DNA of 64,000 nt, taken from positions 1 to 64,000 of the forward strand of contig CANNAN010000018.1 in assembly GCA_947502635.1 (NCBI GenBank), given 5' to 3'. The position numbers were made by a program, and so were the translations under genes. This DNA is from an uncultured Flavobacteriaceae bacterium (GTDB lineage Bacteria > Bacteroidota > Bacteroidia > Flavobacteriales > Flavobacteriaceae). The stretch's first letter is position 1. Each line of letters opens with the position of its first letter. A model generated the notes under the pieces. It worked only from the letters and a program-made list of their open reading frames with translations. It had not been told where the DNA came from and did not search any database. Below, piece by piece: positions 50,536 through 59,749 of the stretch.

Positions 50536-52268
50536 ATAAAGATTACCATAGATTATTAAAGAGGCAACTTAAAAAAACAGGATTAGATATTTCTGAGAAT
50601 CCAGAGTTTGTTCGTTTTTTTAATATGGTAAATGATGCTTATAAAAGCTTTGATAATGATGTAAAACATATTGAAAATATTCTTGAAGAAAGCTCTAGAG
50701 AATTATTTGTAGCCAATCAAAAATTAATAAAAGAAAGAGATTATACCAACAAAAAATTAGAAAATATTGTAGATAATATTGGAGGAGTTCTTTTTGAGAC
50801 AGATTTAGATGGGAATTTCACCTTTTTAAATAATGCATGGGCTGAATATTCTGGAATCCCTATTAATAAAGCTGTAGGAAGAAGTTTTAGACAGTTTTTA
50901 CACGGTGAAAATATAGATGGGTTTAAACGATTTGATGAATTATTTTCTAAAGAAAAAGAACATATTAAGTTTATATTTAAACATAAGAAAAATGACGAAT
51001 TAATGTGGTTTGAGGTAAAATCAAAACTCATTAAAGATAGTAAAGGAACTTCAACAGGTTTTATTGGGACCATTATAGATATAACTAACTTAAAAGAAAC
51101 AGAAATAGAATTACAGAAAGCAAGTAAATCTAAAGACGAGTTTTTGTCTACCATGTCTCATGAAATTAGAACCCCTCTAAACGCTGTTACTGGATTAGCT
51201 AATATCTTGTTAATGGAAGAGTATCTCCCAGATCAATTAGAAAACCTAAAAGCATTAAAATATTCAGGAGAACATTTGTTAGGGTTGATAAATGATTTGT
51301 TGGATTTTGATAAAATAAAATCTGGAAAATTAAAATTGGTAGAAAAAGATTTTAGTTTAAATTATTTCTTAGAAAGTATAAAATCTCATTTTAGCTTAAG
51401 AACAGAAAAAAAGGGTTTAATCTTCAATGTTATTAAAGAAAATGATGTGCCAGATAATATTATTGGAGATAAGTTAAAGCTTACCCAAATAATTAAAAAT
51501 TTATTGAGCAACTCTTTGAAATTTACAGAAAATGGATGTATTAATCTTAGTGTTAAAAATTTAGGTGTTAATGAAAATAAAGTAAAACTTATTTTTAAAG
51601 TCATAGATACAGGTATAGGAATATCAAAAAGCAGGCAAGAGTCTATTTTTGAGAGTTTTATGCAGGAAAATTCAGAGACTTCCATAAAATATGGAGGTAC
51701 AGGTCTTGGTTTGTCAATAAGTAAAAAACTATTAAACCTTCAAGGCAGTGACTTAATAGTTGAAAGTGAACTTGGTAAAGGTTCAACATTTTTCTTTGAG
51801 ATAACATATAAAGTAAGTAACAGACTTAGTGTATATGAGCCAGATATGATTAAAATGCAGCCTGATTATGAACCCATAGATATTAACATTCTAGTTGCAG
51901 AAGATAATAAAATGAATGTGCTAATACTTAAACGTTTTTTTAGTAAATGGGGTGTAACATACACTATAGCAGAAAATGGAGAAGAGGTTTTAGAGCTTTT
52001 TAAAAGGTTTCATTACGATTTAATACTTATGGACTTGCAAATGCCAAAAGTAAATGGGTACCAGGCAGCTAAAATTATTAGAAATTCGGAAGATAAAAAT
52101 AAGGCAAGCATACCAATAATTGCATTAACTGCTTTTGCTCAAACCGATGTTAAAAAGAAAACAGAGCAGTATAAAATGAATGGGTTTATGGGGAAACCTT
52201 TCAATCCCGAAAAGTTGTATGAATTATTAAAATCTTTCAGCAAGGCTTACAATAAAAAGGCTATTTAA
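50529..52268 (+). CDS. cytosolic PAS hybrid histidine kinase / response regulator
   Basis: A 579-residue signalling protein. An N-terminal coiled coil (about 40-80) precedes a PAS domain (about 75-190), then HisKA with H211 in FLSTMSHEIRTPLNAV, HATPase (N box NLLSNSLKFTENG, G boxes DTGIGIS and GGTGLGLSI) and a C-terminal receiver with D502 in LILMDLQMPKVNG and K552-type lysine in MGKPF. There is no membrane segment, so the signal must come through PAS or the FIST partner with which it overlaps. The output partner of the receiver is not encoded nearby. Confidence 0.93.
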   Translation: MLNKDYHRLLKRQLKKTGLDISENPEFVRFFNMVNDAYKSFDNDVKHIENILEESSRELFVANQKLIKERDYTNKKLENIVDNIGGVLFETDLDGNFTFLNNAWAEYSGIPINKAVGRSFRQFLHGENIDGFKRFDELFSKEKEHIKFIFKHKKNDELMWFEVKSKLIKDSKGTSTGFIGTIIDITNLKETEIELQKASKSKDEFLSTMSHEIRTPLNAVTGLANILLMEEYLPDQLENLKALKYSGEHLLGLINDLLDFDKIKSGKLKLVEKDFSLNYFLESIKSHFSLRTEKKGLIFNVIKENDVPDNIIGDKLKLTQIIKNLLSNSLKFTENGCINLSVKNLGVNENKVKLIFKVIDTGIGISKSRQESIFESFMQENSETSIKYGGTGLGLSISKKLLNLQGSDLIVESELGKGSTFFFEITYKVSNRLSVYEPDMIKMQPDYEPIDINILVAEDNKMNVLILKRFFSKWGVTYTIAENGEEVLELFKRFHYDLILMDLQMPKVNGYQAAKIIRNSEDKNKASIPIIALTAFAQTDVKKKTEQYKMNGFMGKPFNPEKLYELLKSFSKAYNKKAI

Positions 52269-52647
52269 TTACTACAGAGCAAAACTTCAATAGCTAACAT
52301 AAAGACAATTATTTTTATTTAATTATAACATTTTCAATAACAGTTTTTTGATTGTTTATATGAAATATACTTAGACTATGCATAGAAACAGTTAGGATAC
52401 TAAACTATAAATTCATTTCTATCATTTTTTCTGATTATCTAAAACGATTAATTATAATTTTAATATTTGCCAGTCCAAGCCAACTTCACTTAAAGCGCTC
52501 TTTTATTTATTTGGTTTTACGTATAATTATAGGTTTGATGTTATTAAATTAAGTTCTGTTATTTTCTGCGTTTAAAAAAATATAGATTATTCGTGAGTAT
52601 TTTCTTAATATTGTTTTGAGTTTACACACATTACTTTATTTAGTTAC
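52269..52647. other. 379-bp non-coding gap
   Basis: AT-rich sequence between the hybrid kinase and DUF2851 genes. I see no reading frame, RNA fold or clear repeat. Confidence 0.6.
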
Positions 52648-53919
52648 ATGCAAGAAGACTTTTTACACTATATCTGGAAACATAAAAAAATTCAAATCAA
52701 CGAGCTTAAAACAATAGCAGGAGAAGTTATTATAATTGATACCGTTGGACAACATAACCAAAACTCTGGTCCAGACTTTTTTAATGCACAGCTCATAATT
52801 GATGAACAGTTTTGGGCAGGTAATGTAGAAATACATGTGAAATCATCTGATTGGTTCTTACATCATCATGAACAAGACAAAGCGTACGATAATGTTATTT
52901 TACATGTAGTTTGGGAACATGACACAGACGTTTTTAGAAAAGATAATACCGTAATCCCGACATTAGAATTAAAAAATTTTATTAGAAAAGATGTTTTAGA
53001 TAAGTATAAAAAACTATTTACTAAAGAAAACAAATGGATTAATTGCGAGCATGATTTTGCAAATAGTGATGATTTTGTTTTAAATAATTGGTTAGAACGT
53101 TTGTATTTAGAACGTTTAGAACGAAAAATAAAAGTTATAGAGTCGCTTTTAAAAGAATCAAAAAACGATTGGGAAGCTGTCTTATTTAAAATGTTAGCAA
53201 AGAATTTCGGACTGAAAGTAAATGGAGATTCGTTTTTTAGTTTGGCAAAATCTATCGATTTTTCAATACTTAGAAAATTACAATCAAATCAACAAAGTTT
53301 AGAAGCGCTGCTATTTGGCCAATCGGGTTTGTTAGATCAAGATATAGAAGCATCTTACTCTTTAGGTTTGATTAAGGAATATCGATTTTTAAAACAAAAG
53401 TTTAAATTAGAGAATAATCACGTATTACCATGTTACTTTTTTAGATTACGCCCATCAAATTTTCCATCCATCAGATTGTCTCAATTAGCCAGTTTATATT
53501 ATGAACATCAAAATTTATTTTCAAAGATTATAGAAACGAAACATTTAGATGATTTTTATAAGTTATTAAAAGTATCAACATCCAAGTTTTGGGATACACA
53601 TTATACTTTTCAGAAAGAATCAAAATCATCTAAAAAAAAACTCACACAGCCATTTATAGATTTATTACTCATCAATACGATTCTTCCACTTAAATTCTGT
53701 TATGCAAAGCAAAAAGGAGTGAAGATGGATTTGGAAATTATAAAAATAGCGACTTCAATTATTTCAGAAAAGAATAGTATTATTGATGCGTTTAACAACC
53801 TTAAAAAGGTTTCAAAATCTTCATTAGATTCACAAGCACTTATTCAACTTAAAACAGCATATTGTGATAAAAATAAATGCTTACAATGTGCAGTTGGAAA
53901 TACTTTAATAACTAAATAA
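52648..53919 (+). CDS. DUF2851 family protein
   Basis: A 423-residue cytosolic protein with the DUF2851 (PF11013) N-terminal pattern: FLHYIWKHKKI, TVGQHNQNSGPDFFNAQLII, WAGNVEIHVKSSDWFLHHH and NVILHVVWEHD. The conserved D, E and K residues in SGPDFFNA and VEIHVKSSDW resemble PD-(D/E)xK nuclease-like cores, but no activity is known. The C-terminus holds CDKNKCLQCAVG with three cysteines. Confidence 0.85.
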   Translation: MQEDFLHYIWKHKKIQINELKTIAGEVIIIDTVGQHNQNSGPDFFNAQLIIDEQFWAGNVEIHVKSSDWFLHHHEQDKAYDNVILHVVWEHDTDVFRKDNTVIPTLELKNFIRKDVLDKYKKLFTKENKWINCEHDFANSDDFVLNNWLERLYLERLERKIKVIESLLKESKNDWEAVLFKMLAKNFGLKVNGDSFFSLAKSIDFSILRKLQSNQQSLEALLFGQSGLLDQDIEASYSLGLIKEYRFLKQKFKLENNHVLPCYFFRLRPSNFPSIRLSQLASLYYEHQNLFSKIIETKHLDDFYKLLKVSTSKFWDTHYTFQKESKSSKKKLTQPFIDLLLINTILPLKFCYAKQKGVKMDLEIIKIATSIISEKNSIIDAFNNLKKVSKSSLDSQALIQLKTAYCDKNKCLQCAVGNTLITK

Positions 53920-53963
53920 GAATAATTTACTTCCTTGAATTTTTCTTCAAGATTTCAACTAAT

Positions 53964-53990
53964 TTGTCATTCCTACGAAAGTGGAGATCT
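53964..53990. repeat. degenerate dispersed repeat (GTCATTCC type)
   Basis: TTGTCATTCCTACGAAAGTG followed by GAGATCT is a decayed relative of the 41993-42020 repeat. Confidence 0.4.
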
Positions 53991-54031
53991 AAAATAGATA
54001 ATTTTATTAAATTTTATATTTAAATTGCGAC

Positions 54032-54259
54032 ATGAATAATATCTATAAACCATTATTATTTTTTCAAAAACATGGCTATTATGTTTGCCAACGAATAGCA
54101 GATAGGTTGGGAATTAGAGCTAAGGTTGTTAGAACATCGTTTATGTACTTAACATTTGTTACCGTTGGTTTTGGTTTTGCTCTGTATCTATTCTTAGCTT
54201 TTTGGATAAAAATTAAAGATTTGGTTTACACCAAACGCTCATCTGTTTTCGATTTGTAA
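54032..54259 (+). CDS. PspC-domain protein
   Basis: A 75-residue membrane protein of the PspC family (PF04024): HGYYVCQRIADRLGIRAKVV followed by one hydrophobic helix (TSFMYLTFVTVGFGFALYLF). Small stand-alone PspC proteins occur throughout Bacteroidota; envelope-stress function is presumed. The channel gene starts 17 bases after its stop. Confidence 0.82.
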   Translation: MNNIYKPLLFFQKHGYYVCQRIADRLGIRAKVVRTSFMYLTFVTVGFGFALYLFLAFWIKIKDLVYTKRSSVFDL

Positions 54260-54276
54260 TAAGATTGGTATAGCAT

Positions 54277-55302
54277 ATGAATCCACTTATAAAGTTTTTT
54301 AGAACCAAAATATATACAGCAATATTTTTATTAGTAGTTATTTTACTAATAGGGGTAACAGGGTATAAAGTGATATCTGGTTATTCATGGATTGATTCGG
54401 TTTATATGACTGTTATTACCATGACAACAGTTGGTTTTGGTGAAGTGGTACCGCTTAACGACCAATCAAAAATTTTTACTATATTTTTAATATTAGCAAG
54501 TGTGGTTATTGTAGGGTACGCGCTCTCAATAATTACAGAGTATATTTTAAGCAAAAATGATGTTGAAGAATTAATACATAAGAAGATGCAAAAAAAGATC
54601 GATAGTTTTAATGGACATATTGTTATTTGCGGTTATGGCAGAAATGGGAAGCAGGCAGCTAGAAAACTTTTAGCACATAAAAAGAAATTTGTAGTTATAG
54701 AAAAAGATAAAGAAATTGAAGAACGCTTACAAATGGACGAGGTTTCTTATGTTATTGGTAATGCCAATGAAGATGAAACACTTCTTTTGGCTGGAATAGA
54801 TAAAGCATCTTGTTTAATATCTGCTTTACCAAATGACGCTGATAATTTATTTGTCGTGCTTTCAACCAGACAATTAAATAAATCTATAAATATTATAAGT
54901 AGAGCTTCGTTAGAAACATCTTATGATAAGCTAAAACTAGCTGGCGCAAATAATGTTATTTTACCCGATAAAATAGGTGGTGATCATATGGCGTCCTTAG
55001 TGGTAGTTCCTGGTTTAATGGAGTTTATCGATAATTTGTCAATCGTTGGAAAATCGAATATTAATATAGAAGAAGTTGCAGTCGAAAAACTTTATAACTC
55101 TAATACAAAAACAGTTAGAACGATAAAAGATTTAGACCTTCGAAAAAAAACAGGTTGTACAGTTATCGGTTATAAAGATGAAAAAGGTGAATATTTAGTA
55201 AACCCAGAGGCTGAACTAGAATTGGCATCAAATTCTAAAATTATTGTTTTAGGCAGACCAGAACAGATAGACGCCCTCAATTCTGAATACGATATAGATT
55301 AA
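54277..55302 (+). CDS. potassium channel protein with RCK domains
   Basis: A 341-residue two-helix K+ channel. The outer helix is at about 12-32, the selectivity filter TVGFGE at 51-56 (MTTVGFGEV), and the inner helix at about 66-92. A cytoplasmic RCK (TrkA-N) domain starts HIVICGYGRNGKQAA with the nucleotide-binding glycines, and a TrkA-C domain follows from about 250. The channel is gated by ligand or nucleotide at the RCK ring. Confidence 0.92.
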   Translation: MNPLIKFFRTKIYTAIFLLVVILLIGVTGYKVISGYSWIDSVYMTVITMTTVGFGEVVPLNDQSKIFTIFLILASVVIVGYALSIITEYILSKNDVEELIHKKMQKKIDSFNGHIVICGYGRNGKQAARKLLAHKKKFVVIEKDKEIEERLQMDEVSYVIGNANEDETLLLAGIDKASCLISALPNDADNLFVVLSTRQLNKSINIISRASLETSYDKLKLAGANNVILPDKIGGDHMASLVVVPGLMEFIDNLSIVGKSNINIEEVAVEKLYNSNTKTVRTIKDLDLRKKTGCTVIGYKDEKGEYLVNPEAELELASNSKIIVLGRPEQIDALNSEYDID

Positions 55303-55409
55303 CGAATTCTTGATTTTTAACAACCATTGTTTTAAAAAATCATTTTTTTTTAGCATCTTGCTAGCTTTTAATACGAATTTTTCTATAAAATTAATTAATA
55401 TAACGTTCT

Positions 55410-57011
55410 ATGAAGAAATTTCTTCTTTCAATATTTACTTTAATATTTCCATTTTTAACATTTGCGCAAGAAGTAGCGGATAAGGGTTTAGATCAACAAA
55501 TTGATGAAGCTTTCAAACCATTTTCTGATGCTGTTTTTGGCGCTATATTTTTTCCGATTTTTGGTATTCCGTTTGTTTTAATCTTGCTTGTTTTTAGTGC
55601 GTTGTTTTTTACTATATACTTTGGTTTTCCAAATGTTAAATATTTTGGAAAAGCTATTAATACAGTTAGAGGTAAATATGATGAAATTGAAGGCGGACAT
55701 AAAGCAGAAGATACTCCAATGACCATTGATGGCGACATAAGAGATACAATAAGAGATGAAAGTCAAGAAGGAGAAGTGAGTCATTTTCAGGCTTTAGCAA
55801 CAGCAGTTTCTGGTACGGTAGGTAATGGAAATATAGCAGGGGTTGCATTAGCCATTGCTTTAGGAGGTCCTGGAGCTACTTTTTGGATGATTATTTGTGG
55901 GCTGTTAGGGATGTCTTCAAAATTTGTTGAGTGTACACTTGGTGTGCAATATAGAGATGTTGGAGAAGACGGAACAATTTATGGAGGACCGATGTATTAT
56001 ATTAGTAAAGGTTTGAAAGAAAAAGGTTTTGCAATGCTTGGTAAAATTGCAGCTGTATTTTTTGCAATTTTTTGTATAGGAGGTTCTTTTGGAGGTGGTA
56101 ATGCAGCACAATCTAACCAGGCAACCATAGTATTAAAAGATTTATTAGGTTTAGAAAATGCAGGTGCTGGTTTTTGGATAGGTGTCATATTAGCAATTTT
56201 AGTAGGTATCATTATAATAGGTGGCATTAAAAGAATAGCATCAGTTACAGAAAAGGTAGTGCCTTTCATGGCAGTTTTCTACCTACTAGCTTGTTTATAT
56301 ATCATTTTTAGTAACTTTTCATTGGTTGATGATGCTATTGGTTTAATATTTAAAGAAGCTTTCAACCCTACAGCAATTGGTGTTGGTAGTATTATAGGTG
56401 TGTTATTGGTAGGATTTAAACGGGCAGCTTTTTCAAATGAAGCAGGTGCAGGTTCTGCTTCTATCGCGCATTCTGCCGTAAAAACAAACTATTCAGCATC
56501 TGAAGGTTTGGTCGCTTTACTAGAGCCTTTTATTGATACGGTGGTTATCTGTACAATGACAGCTTTAGTAATTATTATCTTTAATTTTGGTGGAGCCTTT
56601 CAATATGGAGGTGATGGATTAGGAGCTGTTATGATTGATGGAGTCTCTTATGAAGGTGCAGGAATAACTTCAAAAGCATTTGCCCAATATATACCTTACT
56701 CTAATGTGTTTTTAACAGTTGCAGTTGTACTATTTGCAGTTTCAACTATGATTTCTTGGTCTTATTATGGATTACAATCTTGGAAATTTTTATTTGGTAG
56801 AGGTAAAGCAGCAGATTTAGCTTATAAGATTTTATTTTTAATGTTTGTTATCATTGGTGCAGCAGCAAGTATGGGGTCTATCTGGCAATTCTCTGATGCT
56901 ATGATTTTTGCAATGATATTCCCTAATATGATAGGGCTATTCTTTTTATTCCCAGTAGTTAAAAAGCAATTAAAAAGATATTTAGACGCAATAAAAGCAG
57001 CAAAAGCATAA
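55410..57011 (+). CDS. alanine/glycine:cation symporter (AGCS)
   Basis: A 533-residue sodium- or proton-coupled amino acid symporter. The AGCS signatures are FQALATAVSGTVGNGNIAGV, GMSSKFVECTLGVQYR, YGGPMYYI and FKRAAFSNEAGAGSASIAH. It carries an N-terminal signal peptide (MKKFLLSIFTLIFPFLTFAQ) and an extra leading segment before the first core helix, a form common in Bacteroidota. About eleven transmembrane helices. The helix-hairpin-helix gene follows 9 bases downstream. Confidence 0.93.
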   Translation: MKKFLLSIFTLIFPFLTFAQEVADKGLDQQIDEAFKPFSDAVFGAIFFPIFGIPFVLILLVFSALFFTIYFGFPNVKYFGKAINTVRGKYDEIEGGHKAEDTPMTIDGDIRDTIRDESQEGEVSHFQALATAVSGTVGNGNIAGVALAIALGGPGATFWMIICGLLGMSSKFVECTLGVQYRDVGEDGTIYGGPMYYISKGLKEKGFAMLGKIAAVFFAIFCIGGSFGGGNAAQSNQATIVLKDLLGLENAGAGFWIGVILAILVGIIIIGGIKRIASVTEKVVPFMAVFYLLACLYIIFSNFSLVDDAIGLIFKEAFNPTAIGVGSIIGVLLVGFKRAAFSNEAGAGSASIAHSAVKTNYSASEGLVALLEPFIDTVVICTMTALVIIIFNFGGAFQYGGDGLGAVMIDGVSYEGAGITSKAFAQYIPYSNVFLTVAVVLFAVSTMISWSYYGLQSWKFLFGRGKAADLAYKILFLMFVIIGAAASMGSIWQFSDAMIFAMIFPNMIGLFFLFPVVKKQLKRYLDAIKAAKA

Positions 57012-57020
57012 GTAACTTAA

Positions 57021-57899
57021 ATGCAAAATTTTAAATCCCATTTCATGTTTTCCAAAGAACAACGAAGTGGGATTTTTTTATTAATAGTGCTCATTGTCGG
57101 ATTGCAATGTGTTTATTTCTTTGTAGACTCTTCGTCTGAAGATATTTTAATTAATAAAGAAGCACTCGCGAAATTCAATAAAGAAATCGATTCACTCAGA
57201 TTAGTGAAACTTGAAAAGAGTAAACCTAAAAGATATCCTTTTAATCCAAATTATATAACAGATTTCAAAGGAGCATCTTTAGGAATGTCTAATGAAGAAA
57301 TTGATAGACTGTTAGCTTTTAGAAAACAGAATTATTGGATTAATTCAACAAAGCAGTTTCAAAAAATCACTAAAATATCCGATTCACTTTTAAATCAAAT
57401 AGCACCGTATTTTAAATTTCCAGAATGGGTGACTAATCCAAGGGTAAAAAGAAAACCAACTCTTAGCTATAATAACACGCCAAAAACTTTTAATCAAAAG
57501 CAAGATCTAAACAAAGCATCAGCACAGCAATTGCAAAAAATAAATGGTATTGGAGTGGTTTTTTCAGAACGCATTATAAGGTTTCGAAATAAATTTGTTG
57601 GCGGTTTTATTGATGATGTACAACTTCAGGATGTTTACGGATTAAGCTCAGAAATTATAGAAAAAATAACAAACAATTTTACAGTAAAGACCCCGAGACA
57701 AATCCAAAAGATTAATATAAATATAGCAACCGTAGATCATTTGGTTACTATTCAGCATATAGATTATGATTTAGCATACGATATAATAGAGCAACGTGAT
57801 TTAATAGAGGGGTATAAGTCCCTGGATGAATTAAAAAAAGTTAAAGACTTTCCAGTAAATAAAATCGATATAATTAAATTATATTTGTCGCTCGATTAA
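57021..57899 (+). CDS. ComEA-like helix-hairpin-helix protein
   Basis: A 292-residue protein with an N-terminal membrane anchor (about 17-34, SGIFLLIVLIVGLQCVYFF) and three HhH motifs: about 80-130, DLNKASAQQLQKINGIGVVF at about 163-182, and NIATVDHLVTIQHIDYDLAY around 232-251. It probably binds DNA or protein in the periplasm, like the competence protein ComEA. It follows the symporter gene closely. Confidence 0.87.
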   Translation: MQNFKSHFMFSKEQRSGIFLLIVLIVGLQCVYFFVDSSSEDILINKEALAKFNKEIDSLRLVKLEKSKPKRYPFNPNYITDFKGASLGMSNEEIDRLLAFRKQNYWINSTKQFQKITKISDSLLNQIAPYFKFPEWVTNPRVKRKPTLSYNNTPKTFNQKQDLNKASAQQLQKINGIGVVFSERIIRFRNKFVGGFIDDVQLQDVYGLSSEIIEKITNNFTVKTPRQIQKININIATVDHLVTIQHIDYDLAYDIIEQRDLIEGYKSLDELKKVKDFPVNKIDIIKLYLSLD

Positions 57900-58014
57900 A
57901 AAAAACAGCTACGTTTATGAAATACGTATTGACTTGGAACTATTTATCATTGATAAAAGAGAAAAGTTAATTACGAATGACATCTAACCGATAAAGAATA
58001 ATAAATTTTAATAG

Positions 58015-59181
58015 ATGAATAGTATGTACTTCACTGAAGAGCATAATCTTTTTAGAAAAAGCCTTCAAGATTTTTTAAAGAAAGAAGTCGTTCCTAATAT
58101 TGAAAAATGGGAAAAAACAGGAACTATAGATAGGTTTATTTGGAAAAAGTTTGGAGAGATGGGCTTTTTTGGTATAAACTATCCAGAAGCTTATGGCGGA
58201 ATGAATTTAGATTTATTCTATACAGTTATACTTCTTGAAGAGCTTCAAAAAATAAACTCAGGTGGTTTTGCAGCTGCTATTTGGGCGCATGTTTATTTAG
58301 CAATGACACATTTAAATGCAGAAGGAAACGAAGCTATTAAACAAAAATATTTAGCACCAAGTATAGCAGGAGATAAAATAGGGTGTCTATGTATTACGGA
58401 ACCTTTTGGTGGTAGTGATGTAGCAGGAATGCGAACAACTGCTGTGAAAGAAGGTGATCATTATATTATTAATGGATCAAAAACATTTATAACTAACGGC
58501 GTATATAGCGATTATTTAGTAATAGCTGCAAAAACAAACCCAGAATTAGGTAATAAAGGTGTTAGTATATTTGTAATAGATAGGGAAACCGAAGGTGTTT
58601 CAGCAACCAAATTAGATAAGTTAGGATGGAGAGCATCAGACACTGGTGAAATAGCATTCGATAATGTTAAAATACCAGTAACTAATTTAATGGGAGAAGA
58701 AAATAAAGGATTTGCTTATATATTGCAACATTTTTCTTTAGAGCGTTTAATTATGGGGGTAAATGCGCATGCACGTGCAGAATACGCGTTAGAGTATGCA
58801 TTACAATACATGTCAGAACGTCAAGCTTTTGGTAAATTAATAGATACATTTCAAGCATTAAGACATAATATTTCAGATTTATATACCGATATGGAAATCT
58901 GTAAAGAATTTAATTACTCAGTTACTTATAGATTAAACAAAGGTGAGTATGTAGTGAAGGAAGCATCTATGTCTAAATTGAAGTCAACAAAAATGGCAGA
59001 CGATGTTATATACCAATGCCTTCAGTTTTTAGGAGGATATGGTTATATGGAAGACTATCCAATGGCAAGACTTTTAAGAGATAGCAGGTTAGGGCCTATT
59101 GGTGGTGGTACTTCAGAAATTCTTCGTGAAATAATAGCTAAGATTATTATCGATAAAAAAGAATATAAGCCAACCACTTAA
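58015..59181 (+). CDS. acyl-CoA dehydrogenase
   Basis: A 388-residue FAD flavoenzyme. Family markers: the FAD-binding loop LCITEPFGGSDVAGMRTTAV, TFITNGVYSDYLVIAAK, LGWRASDTGEIAFDNVKIP, RQAFGKLIDTFQALRHNISD and the C-terminal FLGGYGYMEDYPMARLLRDS followed by GPIGGGTSEILREII. It catalyses the first oxidation in acyl-CoA breakdown, passing electrons to ETF. Substrate chain length is not clear. Monocistronic. Confidence 0.93.
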   Translation: MNSMYFTEEHNLFRKSLQDFLKKEVVPNIEKWEKTGTIDRFIWKKFGEMGFFGINYPEAYGGMNLDLFYTVILLEELQKINSGGFAAAIWAHVYLAMTHLNAEGNEAIKQKYLAPSIAGDKIGCLCITEPFGGSDVAGMRTTAVKEGDHYIINGSKTFITNGVYSDYLVIAAKTNPELGNKGVSIFVIDRETEGVSATKLDKLGWRASDTGEIAFDNVKIPVTNLMGEENKGFAYILQHFSLERLIMGVNAHARAEYALEYALQYMSERQAFGKLIDTFQALRHNISDLYTDMEICKEFNYSVTYRLNKGEYVVKEASMSKLKSTKMADDVIYQCLQFLGGYGYMEDYPMARLLRDSRLGPIGGGTSEILREIIAKIIIDKKEYKPTT

Positions 59182-59201
59182 AATAAGTTAGAATTCAGAA
59201 T

Positions 59202-59229
59202 TTGAAATTCAAAATTATTTATATATTTG
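59202..59229 (+). promoter_or_regulatory. rpsU promoter
   Basis: TTG (59202-59204), a 17-base spacer and TATATTTG (59222-59229) match the bacteroidete -33/-7 consensus well, 37 bases before the rpsU ATG. Confidence 0.7.
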
Positions 59230-59248
59230 CACCCTGAAATTCTAAAAG

Positions 59249-59258
59249 AGAGGAGGTT
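59249..59258 (+). promoter_or_regulatory. strong Shine-Dalgarno of rpsU
   Basis: AGAGGAGGTT includes the perfect AGGAGG (59251-59256), 10 bases before the ATG at 59267. Other genes in this window lack such sites. In Flavobacterium the anti-SD is normally hidden by bS21 and neighbours, and rpsU is a known exception whose SD allows ribosomes lacking bS21 to translate it (autoregulation). Confidence 0.8.
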
Positions 59259-59266
59259 AAGACACT

Positions 59267-59461
59267 ATGTTAATAGTACCGATTAAAGAAGGAGAAAATA
59301 TAGATAGAGCTTTAAAGCGTTTTAAGAGAAAGTTTGATAAGACTGGAGCTAAACGTCAGTTGCAAACACGTAAACAATTTAACAAACCTTCAGTATTGCG
59401 TAGAGCACAGATTCAAAAAGCTCAATACATACAAGGATTAAGAGATGCAGAAGATGTTTAA
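59267..59461 (+). CDS. rpsU: 30S ribosomal protein S21
   Basis: 64 residues: MLIVPIKEGENIDRALKRFK and the basic continuation RKFDKTGAKRQLQTRKQFNK. Normal length. In Bacteroidota bS21 contributes to sequestering the 16S anti-SD. Preceded by an exceptional Shine-Dalgarno and followed by a strong terminator. Confidence 0.96.
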   Translation: MLIVPIKEGENIDRALKRFKRKFDKTGAKRQLQTRKQFNKPSVLRRAQIQKAQYIQGLRDAEDV

Positions 59462-59482
59462 AAAATAGCGATGTAATATTCT

Positions 59483-59507
59483 AAAATCCCACTTTAAGTG
59501 GGATTTT
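59483..59507 (+). terminator. rpsU terminator
   Basis: AAAATCCCACTT (59483-59494) and AAGTGGGATTTT (59496-59507) form a 12-bp stem followed by a T run (to 59511), 22 bases after the rpsU stop. The remaining 240 bases to xerC show nothing notable. Confidence 0.88.
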
Positions 59508-59749
59508 TTTTGCTCTTAACTAAAGTCCACTTTATACATCATAAAATCTCTTAAAAATTTCAGTTAATGTAATATATAGTGCTAGTGCTTTGCTGTATTT
59601 TTAAGTTTCACTGTAGTGACGCCATGATAAATTTTAGAATATATCATATTTGTTGTATCTGAAAACTTCATATTGAAGTTCCAATGCATAAAGTACGTTA
59701 AATAAGAATAAAACTTCGTATTTTTAACTTAATACAAGGACCATTAAAG

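Noticed and set aside
55493..56269. Several minus-strand frames over the AGCS symporter gene
   Set aside because: They are antisense shadows of a strongly supported coding sequence.
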